This document shows positions 1 through 10,917 of a stretch of 64,000 nt of DNA, piece by piece (the first letter of the stretch is position 1; every line of letters starts with the position of its first letter). Location: NCBI GenBank assembly GCA_014904985.1, contig MU128992.1, positions 106,664 through 170,663 of the forward strand, written 5' to 3'. This DNA is from Hydnum rufescens UP504. Lineage: Eukaryota; Basidiomycota; Agaricomycetes; Cantharellales; Hydnaceae. The position numbers and the translations under genes are program-made. The notes beneath the pieces were generated by a model. That model made no database searches and was not told the origin of the DNA. It was given only the letters and a program-made list of their open reading frames with translations.

Positions 1-3000
1 ATGTAACATATTCGTCTGGCATGGCCATTGTGTTCCTGCATCACTTGTATCCACTGGCCTTGCTGAGACCAAATGGGTGGTGTCATACCAACAAACTGCC
101 CAGGGGTTGCTAGGGATGATCCAGAGGCTAGGGGATAGGGGGGTTGAGAAGTCAAATCCCAAATGAATGTCTCAGTCCATGAGTGTGAAATCAGACTGCA
201 ACCATCAAAAGAAAAGGAAAGCTTGTCAATTGGCTTAGAATGGCCCTGTAATGTTGCTATGGATGTGCCAGATGTGAGATCCCACAATTGCAATTGTCCA
301 GGCATAGTGTCTCCATCAGAGCCTGATGCCAGGCACAATCCATCAGCTGAAAATGCAAGGGTCCACACTGGACCATGATCTTCCAGCTTTGCAATTGATG
401 CACCAGATATAGGATCCCACAATTGTACAGCATGATCATAGCAGCCTGATGCCAGGCACAATCCATTGGGTGAGAAGGCAATGGTCATAACTAAATCAGA
501 ATGGTGCAGGGTTGCCATGGATACACCAGATAGGGGATCCCACAATCGTACAGTGGCATCATCAGAGGCTGATGCCAGGATCAATCCATCAGGTGAAAAT
601 GCAATGTCATTAACCCAATCAGTGTGGTCTTCCAGTTTTGCAATGCATGCACCAGATATGGGATTCCACAATCGTATAGTGCTATCATTGGAGCATGATG
701 CCAGGCACAATCCATTGGGTGAAAATGAAATGGCATTGACCCTATCAGAATGGCCTTCTAGTGTTGTGGGGGAGGCACTTAATATGGGATCCCACAATCG
801 TAGAGTATTATCCTCAGCACCTGATGCCAGTTGCAATCCATTGGGTGAAAATACAACAGTGGTGATGCAACCAAAATGACCTTCCAGCTTTGCAATGGGC
901 ATGCCAGATACAGGATCCCACAACTTTAGTGTGCAATCACTGGAGCCTGATGCCAGGCATGATCCATTGGGTGAAAATACAATAGTCTGATCTGAATAGG
1001 AATGGCCTTCAAGTTTTGCAATGGATGCACCAGATATTGGATCCCACAACTGTACAGTACCATCAGTGGAGCTTGATGCCAGACAGGATCCATCAGGTGA
1101 AAATGCAATGCTTGTAATGTGTGCAGAATGGCCTTCCAGTTTTGCAATGGATGCACCAGATATGGGATTCCACAATTGGACAGTATGATCCTCAGAGCCT
1201 GATGCCAAGCACAATCCATTGGGTGAAAATGCAATGGCATTGACCCTATCAGAATGGCCTTCCAGTCTTCTGAGGTATGCAGTGGATATAGGACCCCATA
1301 ATTGCACAGTGTGATCCCAAGAGCCTGATGCCAAGTACAATCCATCAGGTGAAAATGCAAGAGTCCAAACTGGGCCAGAATGACTTCCAGTTTGGCAATG
1401 GACACACCAGATATGGGATCCCACAATTGTACAGTATGATCCCTGGAGCCTGATGCCAGGCACAATCCATCTGGTGAAAATGCAATGGCCTGAATCTCAT
1501 CAGAGTGGCCCTCCAGTTTTGCAATGGATGCACCAGATATGGGATCCCACAATTGCACAGTATGGTCTCTGGAGCCTGATGCCAGGCAAGATCCATCAGG
1601 TGAAAATGCAATGGCCACAACCGAATTATAATGGCCCTCCAGTGTTGCAATAGATGTGCAGGATATGGGATCCCACAATTGTACAGTACCATCAGTGGAG
1701 CCTGATGCCAAACACAATCCATCAGGTGAAAATGCAGCAGTCATGACAAAGCCAGAATGGCCACATAAAGTACCCAAGCTCTGCTGCCATTCAGGCTCCA
1801 CACCCTGGAGAACCTGAATAGAATCCACACCCTCTCCACTATATGTCTTGTACAGTGCAGTGTCATGTGGTGTGAAAGGCAGTGCAGAATGATACACATG
1901 CAGTGCACTTTCTCTTATCACTTCCCCATATGCAAGAATGAATCAATGAGAATCAGACAGGATTCTCACAACAGTTGGCTTGCTTTTTGAAACTTTCTAT
2001 CATTACAATCATTCTGCACTCAGTCACTGCCCTGAGGATAAATAGGAATACACATACTGCCCAGTGGTGTGCCTCTTTAATCAACATTACAGCATTCGAG
2101 ATACTCCCAAGGAGACTCATTGCTTCAAACCACCATAAAATTGACCGCATCGAGAATCCCTCCAGTGCCTCCACCACTCTCCTCTCCCCAAACTCCACAG
2201 ACGATAGATGGGACGCCCAGTACTGGCATGCATACTGAGCCTCTGGTGCCAGCGCCTCTCTCACTTTCTCCTCAAAGCCATCCACTTCACTGTTCAGTAG
2301 GGACGGATCCGAGATCCCAGCGACGTCCCGCCTTAGATGTGTTGCCATGAGTTCGAAGCATCGGATAGCGTGACGCAGCTCCTGCTCTGGTACGGCAACA
2401 ATCACGAACTCTGACATGGGACATCGCGAAGGATCGGTAATAAACTCGAGAAAGGAAGGGTGGTAGATACGAGGGGCCTCGTGAGTATTAGAAGGGGGGA
2501 CGATGACTGAGTGAAGATGACGTAAACTAGTCTCCACGACGCGCGTTTCGTACTGAACAAACTCAGCCAACGAACGCAGCGGGAGGGGTTCGCGCAGCAG
2601 CACGATGCTCCCCACGACAATTTGAAACCGCCTCAGAATCTCGCGATGATTCGATGAAGAAAGCGAGTTACGGAGCACCTCCATGTAGAGCTTGTCTAGC
2701 TGCGCATACGGTGTCGCTCCGGCTTCTCGGAGGGACTGCGTATTAAGTATAAGCGCTAGATGCGTTTGAGGATCTTGCACACGATCGTCCCCGATGAAGC
2801 GGATCGCCGTTACGGCGTAGATGAATAACTTCCCGGACTTCTTTACCAGGAAGTTCTTCTCCGCCTCCGTCACCCAATCAGTAGGCATCGCAAGATCAAG
2901 TTTCTTTGGAATTTCGGCCAATTCACGTGGAGATGTAAAGGCGGATGTCTTGCTCAACGACCGATGCCTCGATATCGTGAAGAACCGTCTTCGCCAGGTT

Positions 3001-3600
3001 CGGGACTTTGTTGAATATGGAGGATATGTGAGGTTGTGGACGGCTTGTGATTAAGACGCGTAGGAACGGTATTCGGGCGAGGTGTGCAAACATAAGATGC
3101 AAAATTTCAGCCGCACCCTTTTCCTCGCACTCGTCGAGCGCATCAAGGATGAGAAGTATCGGCCTCCGATGGCGATCGATAGTGAGTAGGGGTGTCAGGA
3201 TTAATCCCTGAAGCTGAGACAACAGTCCCCTTTGCCCGACTCCCGGATCTTGTTTTAGGGCATCCACGATGACCTCCATGAGCATGCTGTCCGATTGGGC
3301 GAGTTGGAAAGCAAGGGTCGGTAGTACGAGGCCCGGATCTCGTAACGGTTTGTCGCTCCGAGAAAAGAAAAACGTGGCGCCTAGCAGGCCTTTCTCTTGG
3401 GCTTGCTCTGCGACGGTTTTCGCGATGGTCGATTTCCCGATACCAGCGAGTCCGTTAAGCCAGTATACAGGCGGCTTTTCGCCGTTTGCGCTCTCCAACC
3501 ATGTCAGAATTTCCTCCAATACAGCAACACGGGTGCCCTCGAGACATGACGATGGAGCGTTCTCGCGGACAGAATCGTGGCCGCATACAGAGCGCGAGGA
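1..3600 (-). pseudogene. NACHT-WD40 NLR-like protein (HET-E type), broken and partial
   Basis: An STAND/NLR-type signalling ATPase of the kind fungi use for non-self recognition and programmed cell death. The NACHT P-loop GLAGIGKST lies at about 3453-3427, the Walker B region LLILDALDEC at about 3156-3127 and the sensor-like ITSRPQPH at about 3051-3028. A helical linker follows (about 2950-2060), then a block containing YHSALPFTPHD, then a WD40 array that runs to the left edge, so the C-terminus is outside the window. No N-terminal effector domain is visible before the NACHT part; coding similarity fades near 3600. The reading frame is broken near 2945, again between about 2060 and 1990, by a TGA at 1943-1945, and by a one-base deletion near 1381 inside the array. 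Restoring these frames would give a typical NACHT-WD40 protein, so I read it as a recent pseudogene or an error-containing copy. The family is clear; its ligand is unknown. Confidence 0.8.
163..1745 (-). repeat. WD40 tandem array, 42-residue unit
   Basis: Twelve WD-type units recur every 126 bp (42 codons). On the plus strand they are marked by the sequence ggatcccacaatt and close variants at about 282, 411, 534, 660, 786, 912, 1038, 1164, 1290, 1416, 1542 and 1668. In translation each unit resembles FSPDGLCLASGSRDHTVQLW followed by DPISGASIAKLEGH. The units are strikingly alike, which points to recent amplification or gene conversion. The left-most unit (about 163-300) is more diverged, as expected for an array edge. 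Confidence 0.9.
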
Positions 3601-4296
3601 AGAGACATCAAAAGAGAAGTCCTATCTGGAAGAACATTAATTACGGGCAAGGATTCCTAATATCCGCGCGAGGAATTAACTATTACCGTCATGGAGATGG
3701 ACATCCCCTGCACGACCACCAGTACCGCCGTCTACGCCATGACCCCCAGAACCAGTGACTGATGAGAAGTATGAGTGAAGAGACGGACAGGGCGGAAAGA
3801 TTGGAAGTCAGCTCACTGATAGAGACAGAGTGTTGCATTGTAATCAACAAGTGCGCCCCTCCCTTGGCAAGATCCTTATCAGTTGGAAGGATTCACTCAG
3901 GGCGAATATACAAGGGCAGTATCGTTCAATTGGGAAATATCACCCGTGCACTGTAATCTTCTGCACGGACAGGGGGGATTTGGGGCGAGATGATTTGAAT
4001 CCGTCGATACGCAAGAATCTCGGCACCGCACCGGCATATTCCTCCAATGCTCATGTCCCGTGCTTCAACACTGAACGTATCTGAATCTGTATATGCGCTG
4101 CGACGACCCTTTCATTACCCGTAATGTCACCACGGGATGTTTTTCCCATAACCTGGCCGTGTGAGCTATGGTGTCCTCAGCCAAAGAGACGAGCTTGCCA
4201 CACTCATCACTCAATTCAAATTCTCACCTATGAAATCTTCTAGTCTGACCCATTCGCGTTCCCTTCTCTTCTCCAACGATTTCTTTTCAGCTTTCA
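3601..4296. other. Intergenic, no gene recognised
   Basis: Several short open frames occur on the plus strand, but none has recognisable protein motifs or a convincing splice structure. The stretch lies upstream of the NLR-like gene and could hold its promoter or a lost N-terminal exon; I see neither clearly. Confidence 0.4.
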
Positions 4297-4638
4297 ATGC
4301 CTGAGATGATACCACAACTTCTGGGAGGTGCGGGAGGTATCGTGGCGAGGTGGCCTCGAGTCGGTCAATTTGTAATGTGGGGTGTCTTACTTCAGACCGC
4401 TGGAAGAGGCGTCATTTCGTGGTCACCATGCCCTGACGATGTCGTTTTGACCAAGCCACATGATTTTATGGCTAGAATTCGTCAAGTAACAGCGTTGAGA
4501 AGGAGGGTAGGTTTACCTGACATGGATCCAGAAGGCTATTATAGCATATTGGAATCTATTTGGGAACAGCAAGTGATGAATCTTCCCCGACGGGGACAGT
4601 CTCTACCGATGCAATGTCTGGGGCGTAAAGCGATGTAA
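4297..4638 (+). CDS. Hypothetical protein, 113 aa
   Basis: An uninterrupted ATG-to-TAA frame of 113 codons beginning MPEMIPQLLGG. It has a short hydrophobic stretch (about residues 25-40, VGQFVMWGVLLQTAGRG) and a basic/acidic C-terminal half including ALRRRVGLPDMDPEGYY. The ATG sits directly after a pyrimidine-rich ttcttttcag, which resembles a splice acceptor, so this may be one exon of a longer gene rather than a single-exon protein. I do not recognise the family. Codon use looks coding-like, with no low-complexity runs. Function unknown. Confidence 0.4.
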   Translation: MPEMIPQLLGGAGGIVARWPRVGQFVMWGVLLQTAGRGVISWSPCPDDVVLTKPHDFMARIRQVTALRRRVGLPDMDPEGYYSILESIWEQQVMNLPRRGQSLPMQCLGRKAM

Positions 4639-6676
4639 CGCCCTTTCCCTAACCATCACTAAACCTCGCGATCCTCAAAACTCTAACAGCACGCACTGAC
4701 CGACCACTTCTCGTTCTTTTTCATCGCTGCACTTGCATTCTCTCTTCCTCTCGCGCGCATCACGTCTGCAAAGACGACAATGACGATCAAAGGACACCGA
4801 CGATCCAATGCTTCCAAACACCGACTAAGGTGAGCACTTCGCTTTTGCGGACAGCAAGCCACCTGCAGAAGCTGATGCACATCCATATAGCGTCAGATAG
4901 ATCTCTGTCCGTCAGCCGTCCTATATTCTCACCGCCGGAACATACAAGATGACCACGAGCACCTTCACCGAAGCGTACTTCGTATCACCCGCCGTTCTCG
5001 CACTTGTTCCCCCAGCACTGATGGATACCCCTGACGATCGTTCTCGATCCGAAGTGCCTTCGAGGGTAGCCAGCCAACGGCGACACGGTGGGTCTGTCGT
5101 CGTCCAGGTCATTTCCCGAGAAGCCGATACATTTCGATCCATCCAAAGACCCTGGCCCGTGTTCCTTGTCCGGGCTGTCTGGGATGTCTGTTTTCACTGA
5201 CTAAATGGGAATGATCCATGCAGGCTGTTGGCATTTGGACCAGACTGGAATATGGCATTCCCGAAGCCAGGTAAGAAAAAAAAATGGTTGTAATAGGTGT
5301 GTAATCATCCGTGATTCGCCCGGAACACTGTGCACGAAAGTGCGCTTCGATTGTTTTCCAGGCAAGACCCGACTTTCATATGAGTATCTCGGAGATGTTC
5401 TTGCCAATGGCTATATGGTCAAGGCCAGCCGCACTCCGCTCACGAGACGTTGCCTCGTTGTGTTTCTCTGAACACACTGAGCGCACTGATAGCTTTTTGA
5501 CTTGTGATCAGGTTGGAGCAAAGGCGGGGGAAGACGGCATCACTCATTTTCATCCTAGAACACAATCCAAGCGTCCGCCATACTAAGCTCCCGAATGCAT
5601 GCCAAAGTAGCGATGTTTTCGACCTGAATTTTAGCCGGCTCGCGAGGTCTCTACACGAATGGAAGGTAAACTCATAGAAACATACTGTGGATTGTATTCT
5701 GTATTCGCTCCCGGTTATACAGAGAATACCTTCTCTTGGGTGGGTGACCCCTTCAAAACGCTGAGCCGGTGCAAGCTGAAAGAAGGGGAACGTTCAAAGT
5801 CTACCGTCGCTGTATCCTTCTTGAATTCTTGACGCTGTGCCTCGTCGACAAGAGAGGGAAGGGAAGGCCTCCGCCCGGTCGATGCTAGAAATGAATATTT
5901 TGGGTCCTGATTTCGTCCGACGCCGGACATATGGTACATTGATCCAGTGCGATCTTTACATGTGAATACACAAAGGCTCGGTCAAAGGAATCGTTATGAG
6001 ACGGTGCGCCAATCGAGGGATATCAAATAGAATTTTCCAAGTGACAGCGCTGAGAAGGGGACGCAGGAAGTGATTTTATCCAAGAAGCCCGGCGATTATA
6101 CAGATCGCATGATGGTTACTATATATAATGGTTACAGCGTCGACCTTCAAACACTCATGGGATGCAGTACTTTTTGCTATGATCTGTTCTGAGAAACAAG
6201 CAGTGTGATCTATATGCGCAGTTGTACTGATTCCTTGCCAATGTATCTTGGTTGGAGCATGTTCTGTCGGAAGGGCCGCGTGGCGGTGCCGCCGACTCCG
6301 ATCACAATTTGACATCATGCCTATTTTAGTACGAAGCCCGCTTCTCCTGTCGTGGATTCGGCACCCGCCGAGAACATCTTTCGATCCCTGCCGATTACCC
6401 CTTTATACAGTTTATCTATATCCATGCATCTAACACCCGGCTCTTTTTTCGAGTCTGTCGCTTGCGAATTCACGGTCTCTAGCTCTGTGTGTGTTAAATA
6501 AAGTGCCCCTCTTGGTTTTTGCCTTCTTAGAGAGAGCGTTGTCCGAAAGGTCTCTGAGTCTCTCTCTATTAGTCTCCAGGTTCCGGATGCGAATCTTCTC
6601 CTGGCTTGTATTTCTCCTAGTGAACATAACGTAGCCGTTCACCCCTCTTCCTTTCCCCCACCACCCTCTTTTCGCA
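4639..6676. other. Sparse region with possible exon fragments
   Basis: Short coding-looking pieces occur on the plus strand near 4949-5200 (MTTSTFTEAYFVSPAVLALV and following), 5220-5270 and 5512-5670, with plausible gt/ag borders at 5271 and 5511. They could be exons of an unrecognised gene that also includes the frame at 4297. From about 5700 to 6676 nothing is recognisable. No function is proposed. Confidence 0.25.
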
Positions 6677-8765
6677 ATGACCTTTACAGACTGGAATAGT
6701 CCCCAGTGCGCCCTCTTCTCCCTCCATTTTCAACTGCATTCACGCCTCCCGTGCACAGAGAAATCCAGCGTGATGTGAGCGATGACCCCAGTGCCACCAA
6801 ACCCTTGCTCATTCCCTTCTTTTGCTTCATAGATTCAAGTATTCTTCAAAATATGTCTCGTTTTCTTGGGCATATATGGGTTTGTATTGGATTACAATGC
6901 GTTTGCGTCTTATGTTGAGTCTTTCGGCATAGTTGGGAATTCTTGACCTCTCTGTCTGTCGACTTCGAGATTATATTCGGACTGCGCAAGTTCCGTCCAG
7001 CACAACTCGTCTATTTTGCGTGTAGATACTCTATCCTTGGATTTCTCATTGGAGTGTGAGCCACATGCTGCCCACGCATCTTCCATGCTCACTGACCAAC
7101 GTGTTACAAGTAACATTGCTATGGAAGCAACTGCCATGATCAATTGCGAGGCCCTTTACAGGTTCAACAATGTATCTACCCACGGACATTATAGTAGCGC
7201 TAGTTTCACCCTAATTCTCATTGAACCTGTAGCTGGCTCTCGGTTGTACCCTTGGAACTGCCTCTCTTCTCCTTATGATGCGCTCGTATGTTTTTCCTTC
7301 ATTGGAAACTCAAACAACCAGTTCATAGTTTCCCCAGGTTCGTGGTGTGGGAATTCGATAAGCGCGTCATGATTCCGTTGCTCTTTCTCTCTCTTGCCCA
7401 CTGGGGGATCATCTTTCGTGGTATGTATTCCTGTTGGATGCGTCCATCTGTCTACAATTCATTACGCCCACAGACATCCTTGGGACTCACGCATCCTGGA
7501 ACATAATGCGGGCACTTGTGTAAGAATACGTCTCTTCAACTACCATCCACGCTCATGCGCACATCCTATTCCAGGCGGTGGACGCCATGTTCCACTATTG
7601 GATGGCTATTGAATTTATCTTCAGTAAGTCATTTCCTGCTCTCTCGAGTACAGAGCCTGCATAGAGCCCTCATTTTAAACCTTACCAGCCATGGTACTTG
7701 ACTTCGTGATCCTATGTGTCACGGTCGTGGGTATACTGGTGAGATTCCCCATGAAGACAATTGTTCGGGACTTGATCTTGCATGACGGGTATGCCTTGCT
7801 ATCCGCTAATATAATAGACTTGGTTCACCCATGAACTCTGTAGCTTGGTATACTTTTTCTCTGCTTTTTTCGCGAATATGATCCCAAGCATACTGATGCT
7901 CTGTCATCTCAACCGTACGCCCTTTTTGTTTTTGTCGGTGCCATAATATAGCTGATATATCTCAATCAGCTGTGATGGACTTGTGAGTCGTTTGTCAATT
8001 CCACTCAGTCTTGAGCACGCCTAAACAACCTGATAGCATGGCAACGCCAATTGCTGCCACATTCACTGCGATTGCCGCCACTCGCTCCGTGCGACGTCTC
8101 ACTTGGCTCATGATCACGCCTGGCCCTTTCCGGGATTCGAAACGCGACGTTTCTCCCCAGTTGAGTCCTAGGTGACCTCTTGGTCCTTATTCTTCTTGAA
8201 TTTTTGGAGATTCCTAAATGCCACCCAGGAATAGAACCTTTTCCCTTCCGCCAACGTACAAGAATCAGCCCATGGGCGGCTACCTCAACAGCGATACTTC
8301 TTCGTCCAGTCTGGCCAACGAGAACTTCCCTATTCGCCCTCGCGAGGCTCGTCTCTTATCAAACCGCAGCGGAAAGGCGGATATGACACAGGATATCCAA
8401 GTTCCCGACGAGCCTCAATTGCCTTCAAAATGTGTAGAGCGTCTGGATCACTCAAGCAAGATAACTAGGCTTCACTGGCGTGACGGAGGCGAACCTTCGG
8501 GAGATTCATCTCTTGAGCCTTCCCACGTGGATGATGGCCAGGTCTCGCTTGAAATTCCCTTGAAAGTGTTCCCCCCGTACGCTGTTGCTTCATATCATCT
8601 ATCGTTACCTGATTATAACATATAATGACGTCTAGGAATGCGGAGGACGGTATTGACTATTATAAAGCCCCCTGCGTCATTACTCCACACTCAGGCCCAC
8701 CAGGCCCTCTTTCTGACCAAAATACTCTGCGCAAAATTGACCAGTCCTCGAGCAACATGGCGTGA
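6677..8765 (+). CDS. Fungal 7TM-like integral membrane protein (DUF6533-like)
   Basis: A multi-exon gene typical of the large basidiomycete family of polytopic membrane proteins. The start ATG at 6677 opens MTFTDWNSPQ. Later exons give VFFKICLVFLGIYG, EFLTSLSVDFEIIFGLRKF, QLVYFACRYSILGFLIG, the motif INCEALYRF, VVWEFDKRVMIPLLFLSLAH, AMFHYWMAIEFIF, VLDFVILCVTVVGIL and YFFSAFFANMIPSILMLCHL, which together make about seven hydrophobic segments. A hydrophilic tail of roughly 180 residues follows, and a last exon from about 8636 ends in SSNMA and a TGA at 8763-8765. The tail is Ser/Pro-rich and presumably cytosolic. Membrane topology, a conserved Cys-containing loop and length fit the family; the substrate or ligand is unknown for this family. 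Exon borders in the first 300 bp are uncertain. Confidence 0.65.
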
Positions 8766-9125
8766 GACCTCTATACAGACAGACAGTAGCTTGATCCCTG
8801 AGCGTTCAATCATTCATACATTCACTTGACTTCGTCGCTGGCTCGTCAATTCCTTTCTATATCCCTTGGGCCCTGTTATTTTCAAATAGGCTAGCATCGC
8901 TACCTGGCCTGCAAGCGAAGAAACAGGCCCGTTTCTTAACAAAATGATAACCACGTACAACTTTAATGTACGGCGTGTACTGTATCAGCCCAATGACCAC
9001 TTGTTCCAATGGAGAGACTGGACCTGTAACCGCCGAGCGTTTTCCAGATTTGGAAGGGATCGCACGTGGTCCCGGTACATTCCGAGTACGCGCGTCGTCA
9101 ACCTCGAAGCAATACCACTCTCAAG
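8766..9125. other. Intergenic, probable PUP1 promoter
   Basis: No coding motif seen. It separates the membrane-protein stop from the proteasome subunit start and presumably carries the latter's promoter; no specific element is identified. Confidence 0.4.
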
Positions 9126-10261
9126 ATGGCCGACGTGTACAACAAAGCGGGCTTTGACTTTTCCAACCACGTCCGGTAAAGCCTTTATAGCGAGTTGCTT
9201 TATAATACTGGGCACTAAATCCATTATTCGTGCTGCATTCGATCTCCGTAGGAACTCGTTTCTCCAGAGCAAGGGCGTGCCATTCCCAAAGGCCACGAGC
9301 ACGGGAACCACCATCGTCGGCTGTTTGTTCAAAGATGGTATTGTCCTTGGCGCTGATACGCGAGCTACAGAAGGGCCCATCGTTGCGGACAAGAACTGCG
9401 AAAAGGCGAGCACCAAGTCTGACGTACTACCGCGTTGACCTTTGGCAATGATCACTATTTTGCCTGTCATTCCCTGCATTTGGTTATTTAGATTCATTAC
9501 ATCACTGACAACATCCGATGTTGCGGGGCTGGCACGGCTGCCGACACGGAATTCACAACAGCACTTATTTCCTCCAATATGGAACTGCATGCTTTGAACT
9601 CTGGGCGTAAGCCACGCGTCGTAACGGCCATGACTATGCTGAAGCAATATCTCTTCCGGTTCGTCACCTTCCTTAATATAGCTGTACGCGCTCACTACAT
9701 GTTAATGGATTGTTCGCTGTCGTTACTTTTTTTTCAGACACCAGGGCGCCATTGGTGCAGCTCTCGTTCTCGGCGGGGTCGACTCCACAGGCGCACATCT
9801 CTTCACTGTAGCACCTCACGGGAGCACAGATAAACTACCATATGTCACAATGGGATCTGGAAGTCTGGCTGCGATGGCCGTATTCGAAAGCCAATGGCGG
9901 AAAGACCTTGACGTGAGTTTCTTGGTCTCCTATCCACCCATCGAGCATCTTACATATATACTTAATCGTGGTCATCTAGCGGGAAAGCGCGATAAATCTC
10001 GTAAGTGCCGCCATTTCTGCCGGTATCTTCAACGATCTCGGCTCTGGTTCGAACGTGGACGTGTGCGTCATCACTGCAGAGGGTACGACGATGCTGCGAA
10101 ATCATGTGACACCCAACGAGCGGGGGGCCAAGGAAAAACGGTACAAGTTCAGACTGGGGACGACGGCATGGACAAAGGAGAGCGTCCGCAAGTTTGTCGT
10201 GGATGAGAGCGTGACCCAGATTTCGGTGCCTGCTGGTGGGGAAGCGATGGATATAAGCTAG
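9126..10261 (+). CDS. PUP1: 20S proteasome subunit beta-2 (trypsin-like)
   Basis: This is the trypsin-like catalytic subunit of the 20S core particle, active in nucleus and cytosol. Exons by eye are 9126-9175, 9252-9405, 9492-9658, 9738-9912 and 9980-10261. The first exon opens [17 protein letters not shown]. The propeptide ends at ..KATSTG and mature processing would expose TTIVG; counting from that Thr1, Asp17 (GADTRA) and Lys33 (NCEK) fall exactly at the catalytic positions. [38 protein letters not shown] and the C-terminal [16 protein letters not shown] arm that clasps beta-3 are all present. Length is normal. The intron after NCEK starts with GC rather than GT (9406-9491); a GT site 18 nt downstream would insert six residues into the universally conserved EKIHYI, so the GC donor is preferred. 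Confidence 0.96.
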
Positions 10262-10917
10262 GCCAATTCACCCCGATTCTAAGATTGTGTATTTTGGAGT
10301 ATGACAAGCGAGTTCATGGACGATGTAGTACGAGGTTCTGCGTGACTACTGGGAGGCCACTGTACTCAGACCCGACGGGGGTCCAAGAACTGGGCCTAGG
10401 TTGATGATGCTCCTCCGATTGTACATGTATGAATAGATCTTGGGCTCTCTTGCCGTCCTTACGGGTCCTATCGCCAGACCCAGAGGTGCTCGGCCTAGTT
10501 CAACGTCCTAGTAGGATTCTTTGTTGTTGTCAAGGTTCCCTTCGTCTCGAGTACGGCACCTATTGTGCCACCGGATGGGGTTGCATCATAGGGGGGTGGG
10601 AAGCGCGATTATTCGTCATACAAGGTAAAGAATTCTACCTCAGCATTCTGTACTGGAGGCACAGACGATATACGGCAACTGCCGCTGAAGCACTTACTAT
10701 TACATTGCTCAAGTTTCCAAGGGTATGGTGCTTTCAGGCAAGCACTACTACGTGCCACAGATGCTGAATTCTGAAAGTTGTTGGGAATAGCCATTTAGTT
10801 GACTTCTCCTCGGAATAATCGAACTTCACGTCTGCTAGTGTTGCGATGTTTGAAGAATGCAAGCTAGGCAGCTAATGGTTTTCGGGACGTTACTTATGAT
10901 ACCTTATCCACTATTAG
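10262..10917. other. Intergenic between PUP1 and VPS18
   Basis: No recognisable gene. Open frames here (for example 10429-10767) have no family motifs. The first exon or 5' end of VPS18 may lie in the right part, since its N-terminus is not resolved. Confidence 0.4.

Noticed and set aside
163..1745. Regular 126-bp array resembling a CRISPR or satellite
   Set aside because: Units encode WD40 repeats in one frame and there are no variable spacers between short palindromic repeats.
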